From contig NZ_CAUHPG010000004.1 of the NCBI RefSeq assembly GCF_959608125.1, forward strand, positions 34,799 to 98,798: 64,000 nt of DNA, in the 5' to 3' direction. The notes below the pieces were generated by a model. That model was given only the letters and a program-made list of their open reading frames with translations. It was not told where the DNA came from and searched no databases. The position numbers and the translations under genes are program-made. Shown here piece after piece: positions 35,130 to 43,830 of the stretch. Source of the stretch: an uncultured Slackia sp. Its GTDB lineage: Bacteria; Actinomycetota; Coriobacteriia; Coriobacteriales; Eggerthellaceae. The stretch's first letter is position 1. Every line of letters starts with the position of its first letter.

Positions 35130-36863
35130 ATGAACATTCATCAACCACAAATCGATCGTCGTTCTTTTTTGACGGGAACGGCAGCCACCGTCGGCATCGC
35201 AACCATCGCAGGGCTGGCAGGTTGCGCCCCTTCGAAGGCAAAGCCTGAAACGAAAAGCGCCGGCGAAACCGGTTCGGAAACGGGCGCTGAAACACCATCG
35301 TGGCTCGGCGCCGCACCCGAAATTGCCGATGTCGACTGCGTCGAAACGCTTGATTTCGAGGTGGTCGTTGTCGGCGCGGGAACTTCCGGCTATTTCGCGG
35401 CAGCAAGCGCGGCCGAAAGCGGCGCCAAAACGCTCCTCATCGAAAAATCGGGACAAGGAAGCAGCGTCAGGTCGTCGGCGCTCGGCGCAGTCGGCTCAAA
35501 GCTACAGCAGGAACAGGGCGTCGACATCGATGTCATGGATATCGTCACCGACATGGACCACTACGCACTCGGCCAAATCAACTCGCGACTCGTCAGGCTC
35601 TGGGCCGAGAAATCGGGCGAAGCCATCGACTGGTATACCGACCTAATGAATAAAAACGGCATGGAAGTCCAGCTTGAGTGGAACATGCCCGAAGGAACCC
35701 GTTACAAAGAATGGCCCACTGGCCACGGAACCAACGGCGAATACCCGTCCCGCGAAGGCGACGTTGCCAAAATCATCGACGCCTACATCACGTCCTTCGA
35801 AGGATGCGAAGAGCGCTTCAATACGCCCATGATTCGCCTCATCGTCGAAAACGGCCGCGTCGTCGGACTCTATGCGGAAAACAGCGACGGCGACCCCATT
35901 CGCATCAACGCCTCGAAAGGCGTGATCGTCGCGACGGGCGGATACGCCTACAACCAAGACATGTATTCGACCCTTCAGCCCGAACGCCTCTCGTGCCTGG
36001 GAACGTTCGACGCGTTTCCCAATTGCGTCGGAGACGGCATCAAGGCCCTTATGTGGGAAGGAGCGAAACTCGACCCCGTTCACACCTCCCTCACGTTCAA
36101 TCGATGCCTACTAACCGCAGAGCAAGAATCCGGCGACCCCTACTCCGTCGGATCGGATTACGGCTATTACTTCTTCAGCTCGCAGCCCTTCCTTCGTGTC
36201 GATGCGAACGGCGAGCGATTCCACAATGAAAGCGCTCCTTACGACTTCGTGATGAACGCCATGACGAAATACCCCGAAGGCCAGCGGACCTGGCATCAGG
36301 TATGGGACGCGAACTGGCAGGAAAACGTACAGCGTTTCCATACGGTGGGCTGCTCCACCATCTGCTATCGCGAAGGCGCCGACCACGATGCTTTCCCGAC
36401 CATGATGGACGACTGGATCGGACCCGAAATGGAAAGCTTCGTTGAAGCCGGATACATCGTCAAAGCCGATACACTTGAAGAGCTTGCAGAAAAGCTGGGA
36501 TTCGCAGATGAAAAGAAAGAAGCCTTCCTTGCGACGTGCGAACGACAGAACGAGAACTTCGACGCGCAGGTCGATCCCGACTTCGGCAAAGAGGCATTCC
36601 GTCTTTCCGAGTTGCGCACCGCGCCGTTTTATGCAACCGTGAAATCATGCGCACTCACCCTGTGTACCCTCGACGGCATCGTCGTCAATGAAAAGTGCCA
36701 GCCTTACGGTGCCGATGGGGCCGTTATCGAAGGCGTACGCGTCGTGGGAAATGACCAGGGATGCTTCTATGCAGGCACATACCCCAATCAGGCGGCGGGG
36801 CTCAATGCCGGACGCTGTGCGACGTTCGGCCGCATGGCTGGCAAAGAACTCGCCGAAGCCTAA
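35130..36863 (+). CDS. Tat-exported lipoprotein flavoprotein, fumarate-reductase-like
   Basis: 577 residues. The N-terminus has a twin-arginine motif (IDRRSFLTG) and a lipobox (AGLAGC), so the protein is exported folded and lipid-anchored. FAD binding is shown by VVVVGAGTSGYFAAASAA with LLIEKS, and by the C-terminal GTYPNQAAGLNAGR. The domain is of the FrdA/urocanate reductase type, which uses FAD to reduce a double bond of an organic acceptor. No haem or FMN domain is present. The substrate cannot be read. AAGGG lies ahead of the ATG; regulated, I infer, by the divergent LuxR gene. Confidence 0.88.
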   Translation: MNIHQPQIDRRSFLTGTAATVGIATIAGLAGCAPSKAKPETKSAGETGSETGAETPSWLGAAPEIADVDCVETLDFEVVVVGAGTSGYFAAASAAESGAKTLLIEKSGQGSSVRSSALGAVGSKLQQEQGVDIDVMDIVTDMDHYALGQINSRLVRLWAEKSGEAIDWYTDLMNKNGMEVQLEWNMPEGTRYKEWPTGHGTNGEYPSREGDVAKIIDAYITSFEGCEERFNTPMIRLIVENGRVVGLYAENSDGDPIRINASKGVIVATGGYAYNQDMYSTLQPERLSCLGTFDAFPNCVGDGIKALMWEGAKLDPVHTSLTFNRCLLTAEQESGDPYSVGSDYGYYFFSSQPFLRVDANGERFHNESAPYDFVMNAMTKYPEGQRTWHQVWDANWQENVQRFHTVGCSTICYREGADHDAFPTMMDDWIGPEMESFVEAGYIVKADTLEELAEKLGFADEKKEAFLATCERQNENFDAQVDPDFGKEAFRLSELRTAPFYATVKSCALTLCTLDGIVVNEKCQPYGADGAVIEGVRVVGNDQGCFYAGTYPNQAAGLNAGRCATFGRMAGKELAEA

Positions 36864-36966
36864 AGCAACCGACAGACGCATTTCCCTGAAATACGGAGCC
36901 GAAAACGACAGCAGCGCACCCAATCGTCCATCGCGACGAAAACGAATATATGCTTTCAAGCAATAC

Positions 36967-37002
36967 GAAACGGGAGTCCGCGTCGACGCGGACTCCCGTT
37001 TC
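36967..37002. terminator. Bidirectional terminator, perfect 36-bp palindrome
   Basis: An unbroken 18+18 bp palindrome beginning GAAACGGGAG and ending CTCCCGTTTC sits between the convergent flavoprotein and pcrA genes. The T runs are short (TTTC) on both strands, but stem strength is very high. Confidence 0.75.
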
Positions 37003-37004
37003 GT

Positions 37005-39419
37005 TTACAGGTCGATACGCACGATCGGCGCGTAGTCTTTGAGCAGCTTCTTCGTCACGCCGTTCTTAGCAAACTTGACGTGCAGCAGGTCGCCGTCGAC
37101 CTTCACCACCTTGCCGCGGCCGAACGTCTTGTGGTCGACCGTGTCGCCCACCGAAAACGTGGCGTTGGCGGCCGCCTTCTTGCGGGCAGCAGGGCTGGTG
37201 CGCACGCCCGAGCCCGTCGAAGATGCGGCGCTTCGGGACGAAGCCCCGCCCATGAAGTCGGAAAACGACGATCCGCCGCCCGAAGAGGCGCGGCCTGCGC
37301 TGCGCGGCCTGCTGCCACCCGCGCTCGACTGGCCGAACACGCGGCCGCCGCCCGCCTCGGTGCCGCTGCCGGAAATGCCGCGACGGCTGCCGCGCTTCTC
37401 CCAACCCGTGCCCGAAAAACCCGAGCTGCCCAGGCCGATCGTCTCGCGCAGCTCGCCCGGAATCTCGCCCACGAAGCGCGACATGGGGTTGGCCACCGTA
37501 TCGCCGAAGATCTGGCGCGCATACGCGCAGGTCAAATACAGCTTTTTGCGCGCACGCGTGATGGCGACGTAAGCCAGGCGGCGCTCCTCTTCCAGGCCCG
37601 ATTCGTCATGCGATGAATTGGAATGAGGAAACAGCGTCTCCTCCATGCCCGCCACGAACACGCAGTCGAACTCGAGGCCCTTCGACGAATGCACGGTCAT
37701 CAGCGTGACCGCCTGGTCGTCTTCGGACGCGGCCGCATCGAGATCGGTACGCAAGCGCACCCACTCGATGAAGTCGGCCAGCGAATCGGGCGAAAGCTGG
37801 CGCACCGCGGCGATCGCGTCGTCGCGCGCGATTTCGGGACCTTCCTCGTCGACCTGGTGCGTCTGCACGTATTCGTCGACGACGGAGAGGAACTCTTTGA
37901 TGTTTTCGACGCGGCCGCGCGCTTCGTCGGTGCCTTCGGCCTCGAGAGCCGCCACCATGCCGCTCTTGTCGATCACGGCCTCGATCACCTTGCGCAGGTC
38001 GCCGCCGTAGCTGCGCGCCTCCTCGATCAGCGACAAGAAGCCGCCCACGGCGTTGCGCGCGCGCATCTGCAGATGCTCGTCGGCCAAGCACAGCTCGGCC
38101 GCCAGCATGAACGGCATGTTGGTCATGCGCGCGGCGGAATCGATGTATTCCACCGTGGTGCGTCCGATGCCGCGGCGCGGCACGTTGATCACGCGCTTGG
38201 CGGCGATGTCGTCGGACGGGTTCACCAGAAGCGTCAGATACGCCATGACGTCGCGGATCTCGGCACGGTCGAAGAATCGGGTGCCGCCGACGATGCGATA
38301 CGGCACGCCCGCGCGCAGCAGCATGTCTTCGAGCGAGCGGCTCTGCGCGTTGGTGCGGTAGAACACGGCGATTTCGTCGTAGGAGTGGCCCTCGGCGTGC
38401 AGGTGGTCGATTTCCGCCGCGATCCAACGACCCTCGTCGCGCTCGTCGGAGGCCATGTACACCTTGATCTTGTCGCCCTCGCCCGACGCGGTGTAAAGGC
38501 GCTTCTTCTTGCGGTGCATGTTGTTGGACACCACCGCGTTGGCCGCGGCCAGAATGTTGCCCGTGCTGCGGTAGTTCTGCTCGAGCTTCACCGTGTGCGC
38601 GTTGGGATAATCGGACTCGAACTCCAGAATGTTGCGGATGTCGGCGCCGCGCCACGAGTAAATGGACTGGTCGTCGTCGCCGACCACCATGATGTTCTTA
38701 TGCTTGGAAGCCAAAAGCTTGGTGATTTCGTACTGCGCGTGGTTGGTGTCCTGATACTCGTCCACCATGAGATAGCGGAAGCGGTCCTGGTAGGCCTCGA
38801 GCACGTCTGGGTGGTTCTTCAGCAGCAGATACGTGTACAGCAGCAGGTCGTCGAAATCGAACGCGTTGGATGCCTTCAGACGCTCCTGCAGGCGGCGGTA
38901 CACGCGCGCAGCCACCTTGGCCGCGGGGTCGTGGGCCTGCTGTTCGAATTCGCCCGGCACCATCAGCTCGTTTTTCGCCGTGGAAATGCGATTGCGGATC
39001 GCGTTGATCGGCCAGCGCTTCGGATCGATGTCGAACTCGGCCATGATGTCTTTCACCAGGCGCTTGCTGTCGTCATCGTCGTAGATGGTGAAGCCCTTGT
39101 CAAAGCCCAGCTTCTCGCAATCGGTGCGCAGCATGCGCACGCACATGCTGTGGAAGGTGGACACCCACATGCCGCGGGCGGCGGGCCCCACCAGGCGGCC
39201 CAGGCGCTCGCGCATCTCGGCCGCGGCCTTGTTGGTGAACGTGATGGCCAGGATCTGCCACGGCTGCACGCCCAAATCGCCCAGCATATGCGCGATGCGA
39301 TACGTCAGCACGCGCGTCTTGCCCGACCCCGCGCCCGCCAGAACCAGCAGCGGCCCTTCGGCGCACAGGACCGCCTCGCGCTGAGGCTCGTTCAACGAAT
39401 CGATATCCACCATGCCCAT
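37005..39419 (-). CDS. pcrA: ATP-dependent DNA helicase PcrA/UvrD
   Basis: 804 residues, superfamily 1A. Motif Ia and the Q motif are in LNEPQREAVL; Walker A is LAGAGSGKTRVL, motif II MVDEYQDTN, motif III GDDDQSIYSWRGAD, motif V TVHSSKGLEFD, motif VI AYVAITRARKKLYL. The end is low-complexity and G/S-rich followed by a Tudor-like tail (FSVGDTVDHKTFGRGKVV), as in PcrA. Unwinds DNA in repair and removes RNA polymerase or recombinase. I chose the ATG at 39419, 7 nt after GGAG; 39425 is too close and 39413 too far. Confidence 0.95.
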   Translation of the reverse strand: MGMVDIDSLNEPQREAVLCAEGPLLVLAGAGSGKTRVLTYRIAHMLGDLGVQPWQILAITFTNKAAAEMRERLGRLVGPAARGMWVSTFHSMCVRMLRTDCEKLGFDKGFTIYDDDDSKRLVKDIMAEFDIDPKRWPINAIRNRISTAKNELMVPGEFEQQAHDPAAKVAARVYRRLQERLKASNAFDFDDLLLYTYLLLKNHPDVLEAYQDRFRYLMVDEYQDTNHAQYEITKLLASKHKNIMVVGDDDQSIYSWRGADIRNILEFESDYPNAHTVKLEQNYRSTGNILAAANAVVSNNMHRKKKRLYTASGEGDKIKVYMASDERDEGRWIAAEIDHLHAEGHSYDEIAVFYRTNAQSRSLEDMLLRAGVPYRIVGGTRFFDRAEIRDVMAYLTLLVNPSDDIAAKRVINVPRRGIGRTTVEYIDSAARMTNMPFMLAAELCLADEHLQMRARNAVGGFLSLIEEARSYGGDLRKVIEAVIDKSGMVAALEAEGTDEARGRVENIKEFLSVVDEYVQTHQVDEEGPEIARDDAIAAVRQLSPDSLADFIEWVRLRTDLDAAASEDDQAVTLMTVHSSKGLEFDCVFVAGMEETLFPHSNSSHDESGLEEERRLAYVAITRARKKLYLTCAYARQIFGDTVANPMSRFVGEIPGELRETIGLGSSGFSGTGWEKRGSRRGISGSGTEAGGGRVFGQSSAGGSRPRSAGRASSGGGSSFSDFMGGASSRSAASSTGSGVRTSPAARKKAAANATFSVGDTVDHKTFGRGKVVKVDGDLLHVKFAKNGVTKKLLKDYAPIVRIDL

Positions 39420-39594
39420 GAGCATTCTCCGTTTCCTTCGGTTTCAGCCGCCGCAAGCAAGGAGCGGCGCATCCCGCTCGGCTCGGCCCGTCGGCCCGCC
39501 CCGCGGCAAAAAGGGCGCGCCTTGCAAGCGCGCCCCGACGTGCGAACAGAAACGCGCCGAACGGCATTCGCGAAGCCGTCCGGCGCTTGCGGCC

Positions 39595-40557
39595 TTACGC
39601 GGCGATCAGCAGGAAGTAGCCGAGCACCACCAGGCCCAACACGATGCGGTAGACGCCGAACACCGTGAAGTCGTGCTTTTTCACATAGCCCACCAGGAAC
39701 TTGATCGCGATGACCGACACCACGAACGCCGTGACCAGCCCGACGCCGAAGATCATCCACTCCAGGCCGGTGTAGGCGAAGCCGTGCTTGATGAACTTCA
39801 GAACGCTCCAGCCCAGCATGATGGGAATGGCCAGGAAGAACGCGAACTCGGTGGCGATGGTGCGCGAGGTGCCCATCAGCATGGAGCCGATGATGATCGA
39901 ACCCGAACGCGACGTGCCGGGGATGATCGCCAGGCTCTGGAAGATGCCGATGACGAAGGCCTTGCCGTAGGAAAGCTCGTCGAAGGTGTTCACCTTGGCG
40001 ATCGCGCTGGAGGCGTCGTATTCGGCCTCGGCATCGGGGTCGACCGACACCATGCGGGCCGCGGAAGCCTGCCGGCTCTGGCGGGCATGCTTGCCGCGCG
40101 GGGCTTCGGCGGCCTCGGCGATCAGGCGGCGGTTGCGCAGCTCGATCACGATGAAGATCACGCCGTAGACGATCAAGGCCGACGCCACCACGATGGCCGC
40201 GATGTCTTCGTTGGTCATGATGTGCTCTTCGATCCAGTCGTCGAGCAGCAGGCCCACGATCGCCGCGGGGATGGAGCCCACGACCACCTTCGCCCAGATG
40301 TTCCACGTGGTGCGCTTCTGCGCCTCGTTCTTGCGCGGCGAGAACGGGTTGAGCTTGTGGAAGAACAGCAGGATGACGGCCAGGATGGCGCCGAGCTGGA
40401 TCACGACGAGAAACGTGCTGTAGAACGCCTCGGACACGTCCAGCTTCACGAACTCGTCCAGAAGCATCATGTGGCCGGTGGACGAGATGGGCAGCCATTC
40501 GGTGATGCCCTCGACGACACCGAACAAGAACGCTTTCAGCGCTTCGAACAAAACCAT
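39595..40557 (-). CDS. uppP: Undecaprenyl-diphosphatase
   Basis: 320 residues, BacA/UppP family, recycling the lipid carrier of wall synthesis. The signature segments are GITEWLPISSTGHMML and PGTSRSGSIIIGSMLMG, both facing the periplasmic side. Between them a hydrophilic insert of about 45 residues (EAPRGKHARQSRQAS) makes the protein longer than the usual 265-280. Eight helices otherwise. Confidence 0.93.
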   Translation of the reverse strand: MVLFEALKAFLFGVVEGITEWLPISSTGHMMLLDEFVKLDVSEAFYSTFLVVIQLGAILAVILLFFHKLNPFSPRKNEAQKRTTWNIWAKVVVGSIPAAIVGLLLDDWIEEHIMTNEDIAAIVVASALIVYGVIFIVIELRNRRLIAEAAEAPRGKHARQSRQASAARMVSVDPDAEAEYDASSAIAKVNTFDELSYGKAFVIGIFQSLAIIPGTSRSGSIIIGSMLMGTSRTIATEFAFFLAIPIMLGWSVLKFIKHGFAYTGLEWMIFGVGLVTAFVVSVIAIKFLVGYVKKHDFTVFGVYRIVLGLVVLGYFLLIAA

Positions 40558-40684
40558 GCGTTGTCTTCCTTATCTGTTGCGGCTTTCAGTGAACGGGCGC
40601 GACGCCCCTCCCCGCGCGTCGACCCTGCGGGCGCGAGAAACCCGATGCCCGCGAAGCGAAGCGGGCCGGACGCGAAACAGCGGC

Positions 40685-40942
40685 CTATCGCCGCTGCTGT
40701 TCGTCATGATGTTCCTGCAGGCCCGCAAGCGCCAGAAGCGCCACGGCGGTCGCCAAGCCGATGAAGGCGAAGGTGTAGTCGAGCTGGCCGAGAACGGCGG
40801 TGGCCACCACGACGATGCCGATCACCAGGGCGACGAGCCTGCATATATAGGAAATGCGCCCGTTGAAACGCAGGCCGAATTCAGCACCTTCGTCCGAAGT
40901 GTTAGCATCAGGTGACTGGACTGTGTTTTCGGGCTTTTCCAT
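40685..40942 (-). CDS. Small two-helix membrane protein
   Basis: 85 residues. A polar N-terminus (MEKPENTVQSPDANTSDEG) is followed by two hydrophobic helices (LVALVIGIVVVATAVL and FAFIGLATAVALLALAGL) and a charged end. I do not recognise a family. There is no Shine-Dalgarno; an extended -10 (TGC-TAGAAT) lies 7 nt before the ATG, pointing to a leaderless message. It is divergent from guaA. Confidence 0.65.
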   Translation of the reverse strand: MEKPENTVQSPDANTSDEGAEFGLRFNGRISYICRLVALVIGIVVVATAVLGQLDYTFAFIGLATAVALLALAGLQEHHDEQQRR

Positions 40943-40949
40943 GTGCGCT

Positions 40950-40958
40950 ATTCTAGCA
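40950..40958 (-). promoter_or_regulatory. Extended -10 of the small membrane protein gene
   Basis: On the minus strand TGC-TAGAAT ends 7 nt before the ATG at 40942; the expected start of transcription coincides with the start codon. Confidence 0.5.
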
Positions 40959-41011
40959 TATGCGCTATGCTTGCCCGCACGTTTCAACCACCCGACAAAA
41001 GGAACAGATGC

Positions 41012-42616
41012 ATGAAAGAATCCACCTTGCCCGAGCAGAAAGTCGTCGTGCTCGACTTCGGCGCCCAGTACGGCCAGCTGATCGCACGCCGCGTGCGTGA
41101 CCTGGGCGTTTTCTCGGCCATCGTCCCCTGCGACGTGACCGCCGAGGAGCTTTCTGCCATGAAGCCTTCTGCGATCATCCTTTCCGGCGGCCCGGCGTCC
41201 GTGTACGCCGAAGACGCCCCGAAAATCGACCCCGGCGTGCTGGAGCTGGGCGTGCCCGTGCTGGGCTTCTGCTACGGCCAACAGATTATGGCCGTCACCC
41301 TGGGCGGCGCCGTGGGCCACACCGAGAAGGGCGAGTACGGCCCGGCCGTGATCGTGCGCCAGGGCGAAAGCGCCGTGTACGGCGACACCCCCGCGCAGCA
41401 GACCGTGTGGATGAGCCATCGCGACGCCGTGAGCCGCGTGCCCGAAGGCTTCACCGTGACCGCCGCCACCGACGTGTGCCCCGTGGCCTCCATGGAATGC
41501 GCCGAGCGCAAGCTCTTCGCCACGCAGTTCCACCCCGAGGTGCGCCACACCGAATACGGCAACCAGATGTTGAAGAACTTCCTATTCGAGGTGTGCGGCC
41601 TTAAGGCCGACTGGACCATGGACACGATCATCGAGGATTCCGTGGCCGCGATTCGCGAGCAGGTCGGCGACGACCGCGTGATCTTGGGCCTTTCCGGCGG
41701 CGTGGATTCGTCCGTTGTGGCAGCGCTGTGCGCCAAGGCCATCGGCAAGCAGCTGACCTGCGTGTTCGTGAACCACGGCCTGCTGCGCAAGAACGAGCCC
41801 GAAGAAGTTGAAGAGGTGTTCACCAAGCAGTTCGACGTGGACTTCGTGCACGTGCACGCCGAAGAGCGCTACCTGAAGCTGCTCGAGGGCGTGTGCGACC
41901 CCGAGGCCAAGCGCAAGATCATCGGCACGCAGTTCTGGAACGAGTTCTTCGAAGTGGCGAAGGAGCTCGAGCAGGACGGCCGTCCGGTGAAATTCCTGGC
42001 GCAGGGCACGATCTATCCCGACATCATCGAAAGCGGCGCGCGCAAGACGGGCGGCAAGGCTTCCACCATCAAGAGCCACCACAACCTGATCCCGTTCCCC
42101 GAAGGCGTGCATTTCGACCTGATCGAGCCGCTTGACCACTTCTTCAAGGACGAGGTGCGCGCGCTGGGCACGGCGCTGGGCCTGCCCGACCACATCGTGC
42201 ACCGTCAGCCCTTCCCCGGCCCTGGCCTTGCCATCCGCATCATCGGCGCGGTGGATGCCGAGAAGCTCGAGATTCTGAAGAACGCCGACGCGATCGTGCG
42301 CGAAGAGCTTGACGCATACAACCAGAAGCTGTTCGAAGAGACCGGCGAGCGCAACAGCGAGCATGCGTGCTGGCAGTACTTCGCCGTGCTGCCCGACATC
42401 AAGAGCGTGGGCGTGATGGGCGACGAGCGCACCTACGCGCGCCCCGTGATTCTGCGCGCGGTGGAAAGCAGCGATGCCATGACCGCCGACTGGGCGAAGC
42501 TGCCCTACGACGTGCTGGCGCGTGTGAGCGGCCGCATCGTGGCCGAAGTTCCCGGCGCCAACCGCGTGTGCTACGACATCACGAGCAAGCCGCCCGCGAC
42601 GATTGAGTGGGAATAG
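41012..42616 (+). CDS. guaA: GMP synthase (glutamine-hydrolysing)
   Basis: 534 residues, converting XMP to GMP. The class I amidotransferase triad is in GFCYGQQIM (Cys) and ATQFHPEV (His, Glu); the ATP-PPase loop is LGLSGGVDSSVVAAL; the dimerisation domain ends with the conserved CYDITSKPPATIEWE. I chose the ATG at 41012, 8 nt after AAGGA. Its intact 3' end forms the left junction of the integrated element: guaA is a known insertion target, and the element restores the end of the gene. Confidence 0.97.
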   Translation: MKESTLPEQKVVVLDFGAQYGQLIARRVRDLGVFSAIVPCDVTAEELSAMKPSAIILSGGPASVYAEDAPKIDPGVLELGVPVLGFCYGQQIMAVTLGGAVGHTEKGEYGPAVIVRQGESAVYGDTPAQQTVWMSHRDAVSRVPEGFTVTAATDVCPVASMECAERKLFATQFHPEVRHTEYGNQMLKNFLFEVCGLKADWTMDTIIEDSVAAIREQVGDDRVILGLSGGVDSSVVAALCAKAIGKQLTCVFVNHGLLRKNEPEEVEEVFTKQFDVDFVHVHAEERYLKLLEGVCDPEAKRKIIGTQFWNEFFEVAKELEQDGRPVKFLAQGTIYPDIIESGARKTGGKASTIKSHHNLIPFPEGVHFDLIEPLDHFFKDEVRALGTALGLPDHIVHRQPFPGPGLAIRIIGAVDAEKLEILKNADAIVREELDAYNQKLFEETGERNSEHACWQYFAVLPDIKSVGVMGDERTYARPVILRAVESSDAMTADWAKLPYDVLARVSGRIVAEVPGANRVCYDITSKPPATIEWE

Positions 42617-42619
42617 TTG

Positions 42620-42639
42620 TTGATACATTTCCGTATCAA
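42620..42639. repeat. Palindromic site 1, TGATAC-N6-GTATCA
   Basis: TGATACATTTCCGTATCA plus a flanking T/A pair, just past the guaA stop. First of five sites with the same two 6-bp arms and 6-bp spacer at the ICE left end. Confidence 0.85.
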
Positions 42640-42653
42640 TTCGTGACCTAACG

Positions 42654-42688
42654 CACCCCTTGAGAAACACCAGCTCAAGGGGTGTTTT
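42654..42688 (+). terminator. Terminator downstream of guaA
   Basis: CACCCCTTGAG and CTCAAGGGGTG pair perfectly around a 9-nt loop, followed by TTTT. It belongs to the element side of the junction unless the att core lies further right. Confidence 0.9.
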
Positions 42689-42799
42689 CATATCTATTAA
42701 TTAGCCATCGAATACAAATTAGTAGTAACGTGACCCACAAGAATGAAGTCGATATGAAGTCGTTTTACAAGTGGCTAACAAGTTGGAATGCCTGTTCTC

Positions 42800-42918
42800 A
42801 CCTGCAATTATTTCCAAAAGTGGCATAGCTAATGCAGAATATCGATTGATACGAATACGTATCATTACCTGCAAAAACCGTGATGCAGAATTCCTTACAA
42901 CCCGTTAGCCACCTGCAA
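42800..42918. repeat. Three direct ACCTGCAA repeats, probable integrase arm sites
   Basis: ACCTGCAA occurs at 42800-42807, 42867-42874 and 42911-42918, all in the same direction, interleaved with the palindromic sites. Direct short repeats near the att core are typical arm-type binding sites of tyrosine integrases; the assignment is inference. Confidence 0.5.
42847..42864. repeat. Palindromic site 2, TGATAC-N6-GTATCA
   Basis: TGATACGAATACGTATCA, second of five sites. Confidence 0.85.
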
Positions 42919-42927
42919 CTACATAAT

Positions 42928-42945
42928 TGATACGAATCCGTATCA
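42928..42945. repeat. Palindromic site 3, TGATAC-N6-GTATCA
   Basis: TGATACGAATCCGTATCA, third of five sites, 63 bp after site 2. Confidence 0.85.
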
Positions 42946-43040
42946 TTCTTTATTGCCCAATTTTTTTCGGTTTGGGTCACGAACGGGTCACGGCATAAAA
43001 ATGGCCCCTGACGAGGCCATTTGAGCATATGTTGCAGCCG

Positions 43041-43472
43041 TTAGGCTCGGAATGAATCCTTCCAGGCGATGTATTCATCGCGTGTCAGCTCGTCATCCTT
43101 CAGGTCCCTGTTGCTCCTGTACCAGTGGTGAAGCGCCCTCGCCAAAGCCTCCTGGTCCTCGTTCTCAAAGCTCTCCGGCAAAGCGAGAACCACCGTCCCG
43201 CCTACCTTGATAGGCTCGAGGCAGAACGCCTCCTCCAATTCGAACAATATGTGTATCGCATCATTCGCATCGCTTCCCCAATCGGATTTCAGGGACGAGG
43301 GGTTCACCTCAAGGCAGCGTGCGATCTCGGCAATCATGGGATCCTTCGGCATGCGTTCCCCGTATTCGTACTTGCGCAGTGAGACAGCGGAGATGCCAAG
43401 CATCTCGGCGAACTGCTCGGCGGTGTAACCGCGTTCTTTCCTGATGCGATGGATCTTCTCTCCGATCTTCAT
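43041..43472 (-). CDS. XRE-family transcriptional regulator of the ICE
   Basis: 143 residues. The N-terminal 60 are a Cro/C1-type helix-turn-helix (KIHRIRKERGYTAEQFAEML, GISAVSLRKYEYGERMPKD). The rest is acidic and unassigned. AGGAGG lies 4 nt before the ATG. It is divergent from the excisionase-type gene, with two copies of the 18-bp palindrome in the gap between. I infer that it represses excision and integration genes and itself, and that its sites are the palindromes. Confidence 0.85.
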   Translation of the reverse strand: MKIGEKIHRIRKERGYTAEQFAEMLGISAVSLRKYEYGERMPKDPMIAEIARCLEVNPSSLKSDWGSDANDAIHILFELEEAFCLEPIKVGGTVVLALPESFENEDQEALARALHHWYRSNRDLKDDELTRDEYIAWKDSFRA

Positions 43473-43533
43473 CGGGCCTCCTGACCTGTAATACCAAATG
43501 TGTTTTTCGGCGAATCTCGACGAAATAGTTTAT

Positions 43534-43551
43534 TGATACATAATTGTATCA
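43534..43551. promoter_or_regulatory. Palindromic site 4, likely operator
   Basis: TGATACATAATTGTATCA between the divergent regulator and excisionase-type genes. On the minus strand it contains TACAAT, a good -10 for the regulator gene, so occupancy would block that promoter. Confidence 0.75.
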
Positions 43552-43570
43552 GTTATTGTGTCTGTAGTAC

Positions 43571-43588
43571 TGATACGTTTTTGTATCA
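43571..43588. promoter_or_regulatory. Palindromic site 5, likely operator
   Basis: TGATACGTTTTTGTATCA, 37 bp from site 4 and 17 bp before the excisionase-type ATG, where it would overlap the start of that transcript. Confidence 0.75.
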
Positions 43589-43605
43589 ATAGAAAGGACA
43601 CAACG

Positions 43606-43830
43606 ATGGATGGAAGACTTATCACGGCCAAGGAAGTGGCCGAAGACTTGGAATGCAGCATGCAGCACGCCTACAAGATCGTAAGGCAGCTCAATGCTGA
43701 GCTCACCGAAATGGGCTGCTTCACGATGCGGGGAAAGACGAACCGCAGCTACTACGAGGAAAGGCTCTTCGGGAGAATCGACGAAATCGACCTGAGCGAG
43801 CTCGAGACAAGGGCCGGCGATGAGCGTTAG
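43606..43830 (+). CDS. Excisionase-type small DNA-binding protein
   Basis: 74 residues, of the type encoded just before integrases in Gram-positive conjugative transposons: ITAKEVAEDLECSMQHAYK is a winged-helix/MerR-like reading head, followed by GCFTMRGKTNRSYYEERLFG. It probably directs the integrase toward excision. I chose the ATG at 43606; a frame open to 43558 lacks a ribosome site. The integrase ATG overlaps its end by 11 nt. Confidence 0.7.
   Translation: MDGRLITAKEVAEDLECSMQHAYKIVRQLNAELTEMGCFTMRGKTNRSYYEERLFGRIDEIDLSELETRAGDER

Larger units (their letters stand above)
42617..43040. other. Left-end attachment and regulatory region of the ICE (attL side)
   Basis: 424 bp, AT-rich, no gene. 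In order: a TGATAC-N6-GTATCA palindrome only 3 bp past the guaA stop; the guaA terminator; a repeated ATGAAGTCG pair (about 42745-42763); GTGGCTAAC (42772-42780) matched by an inverted GTTAGCCAC (42903-42911); three ACCTGCAA copies; and two more palindromes. I infer that the att core lies in the last codons of guaA and that ACCTGCAA marks integrase arm sites. Confidence 0.6.

Noticed and set aside
41582..42691. Minus-strand open frame of 369 codons opposite guaA
   Set aside because: Shadow of guaA, whose full-length conserved product is on the plus strand.
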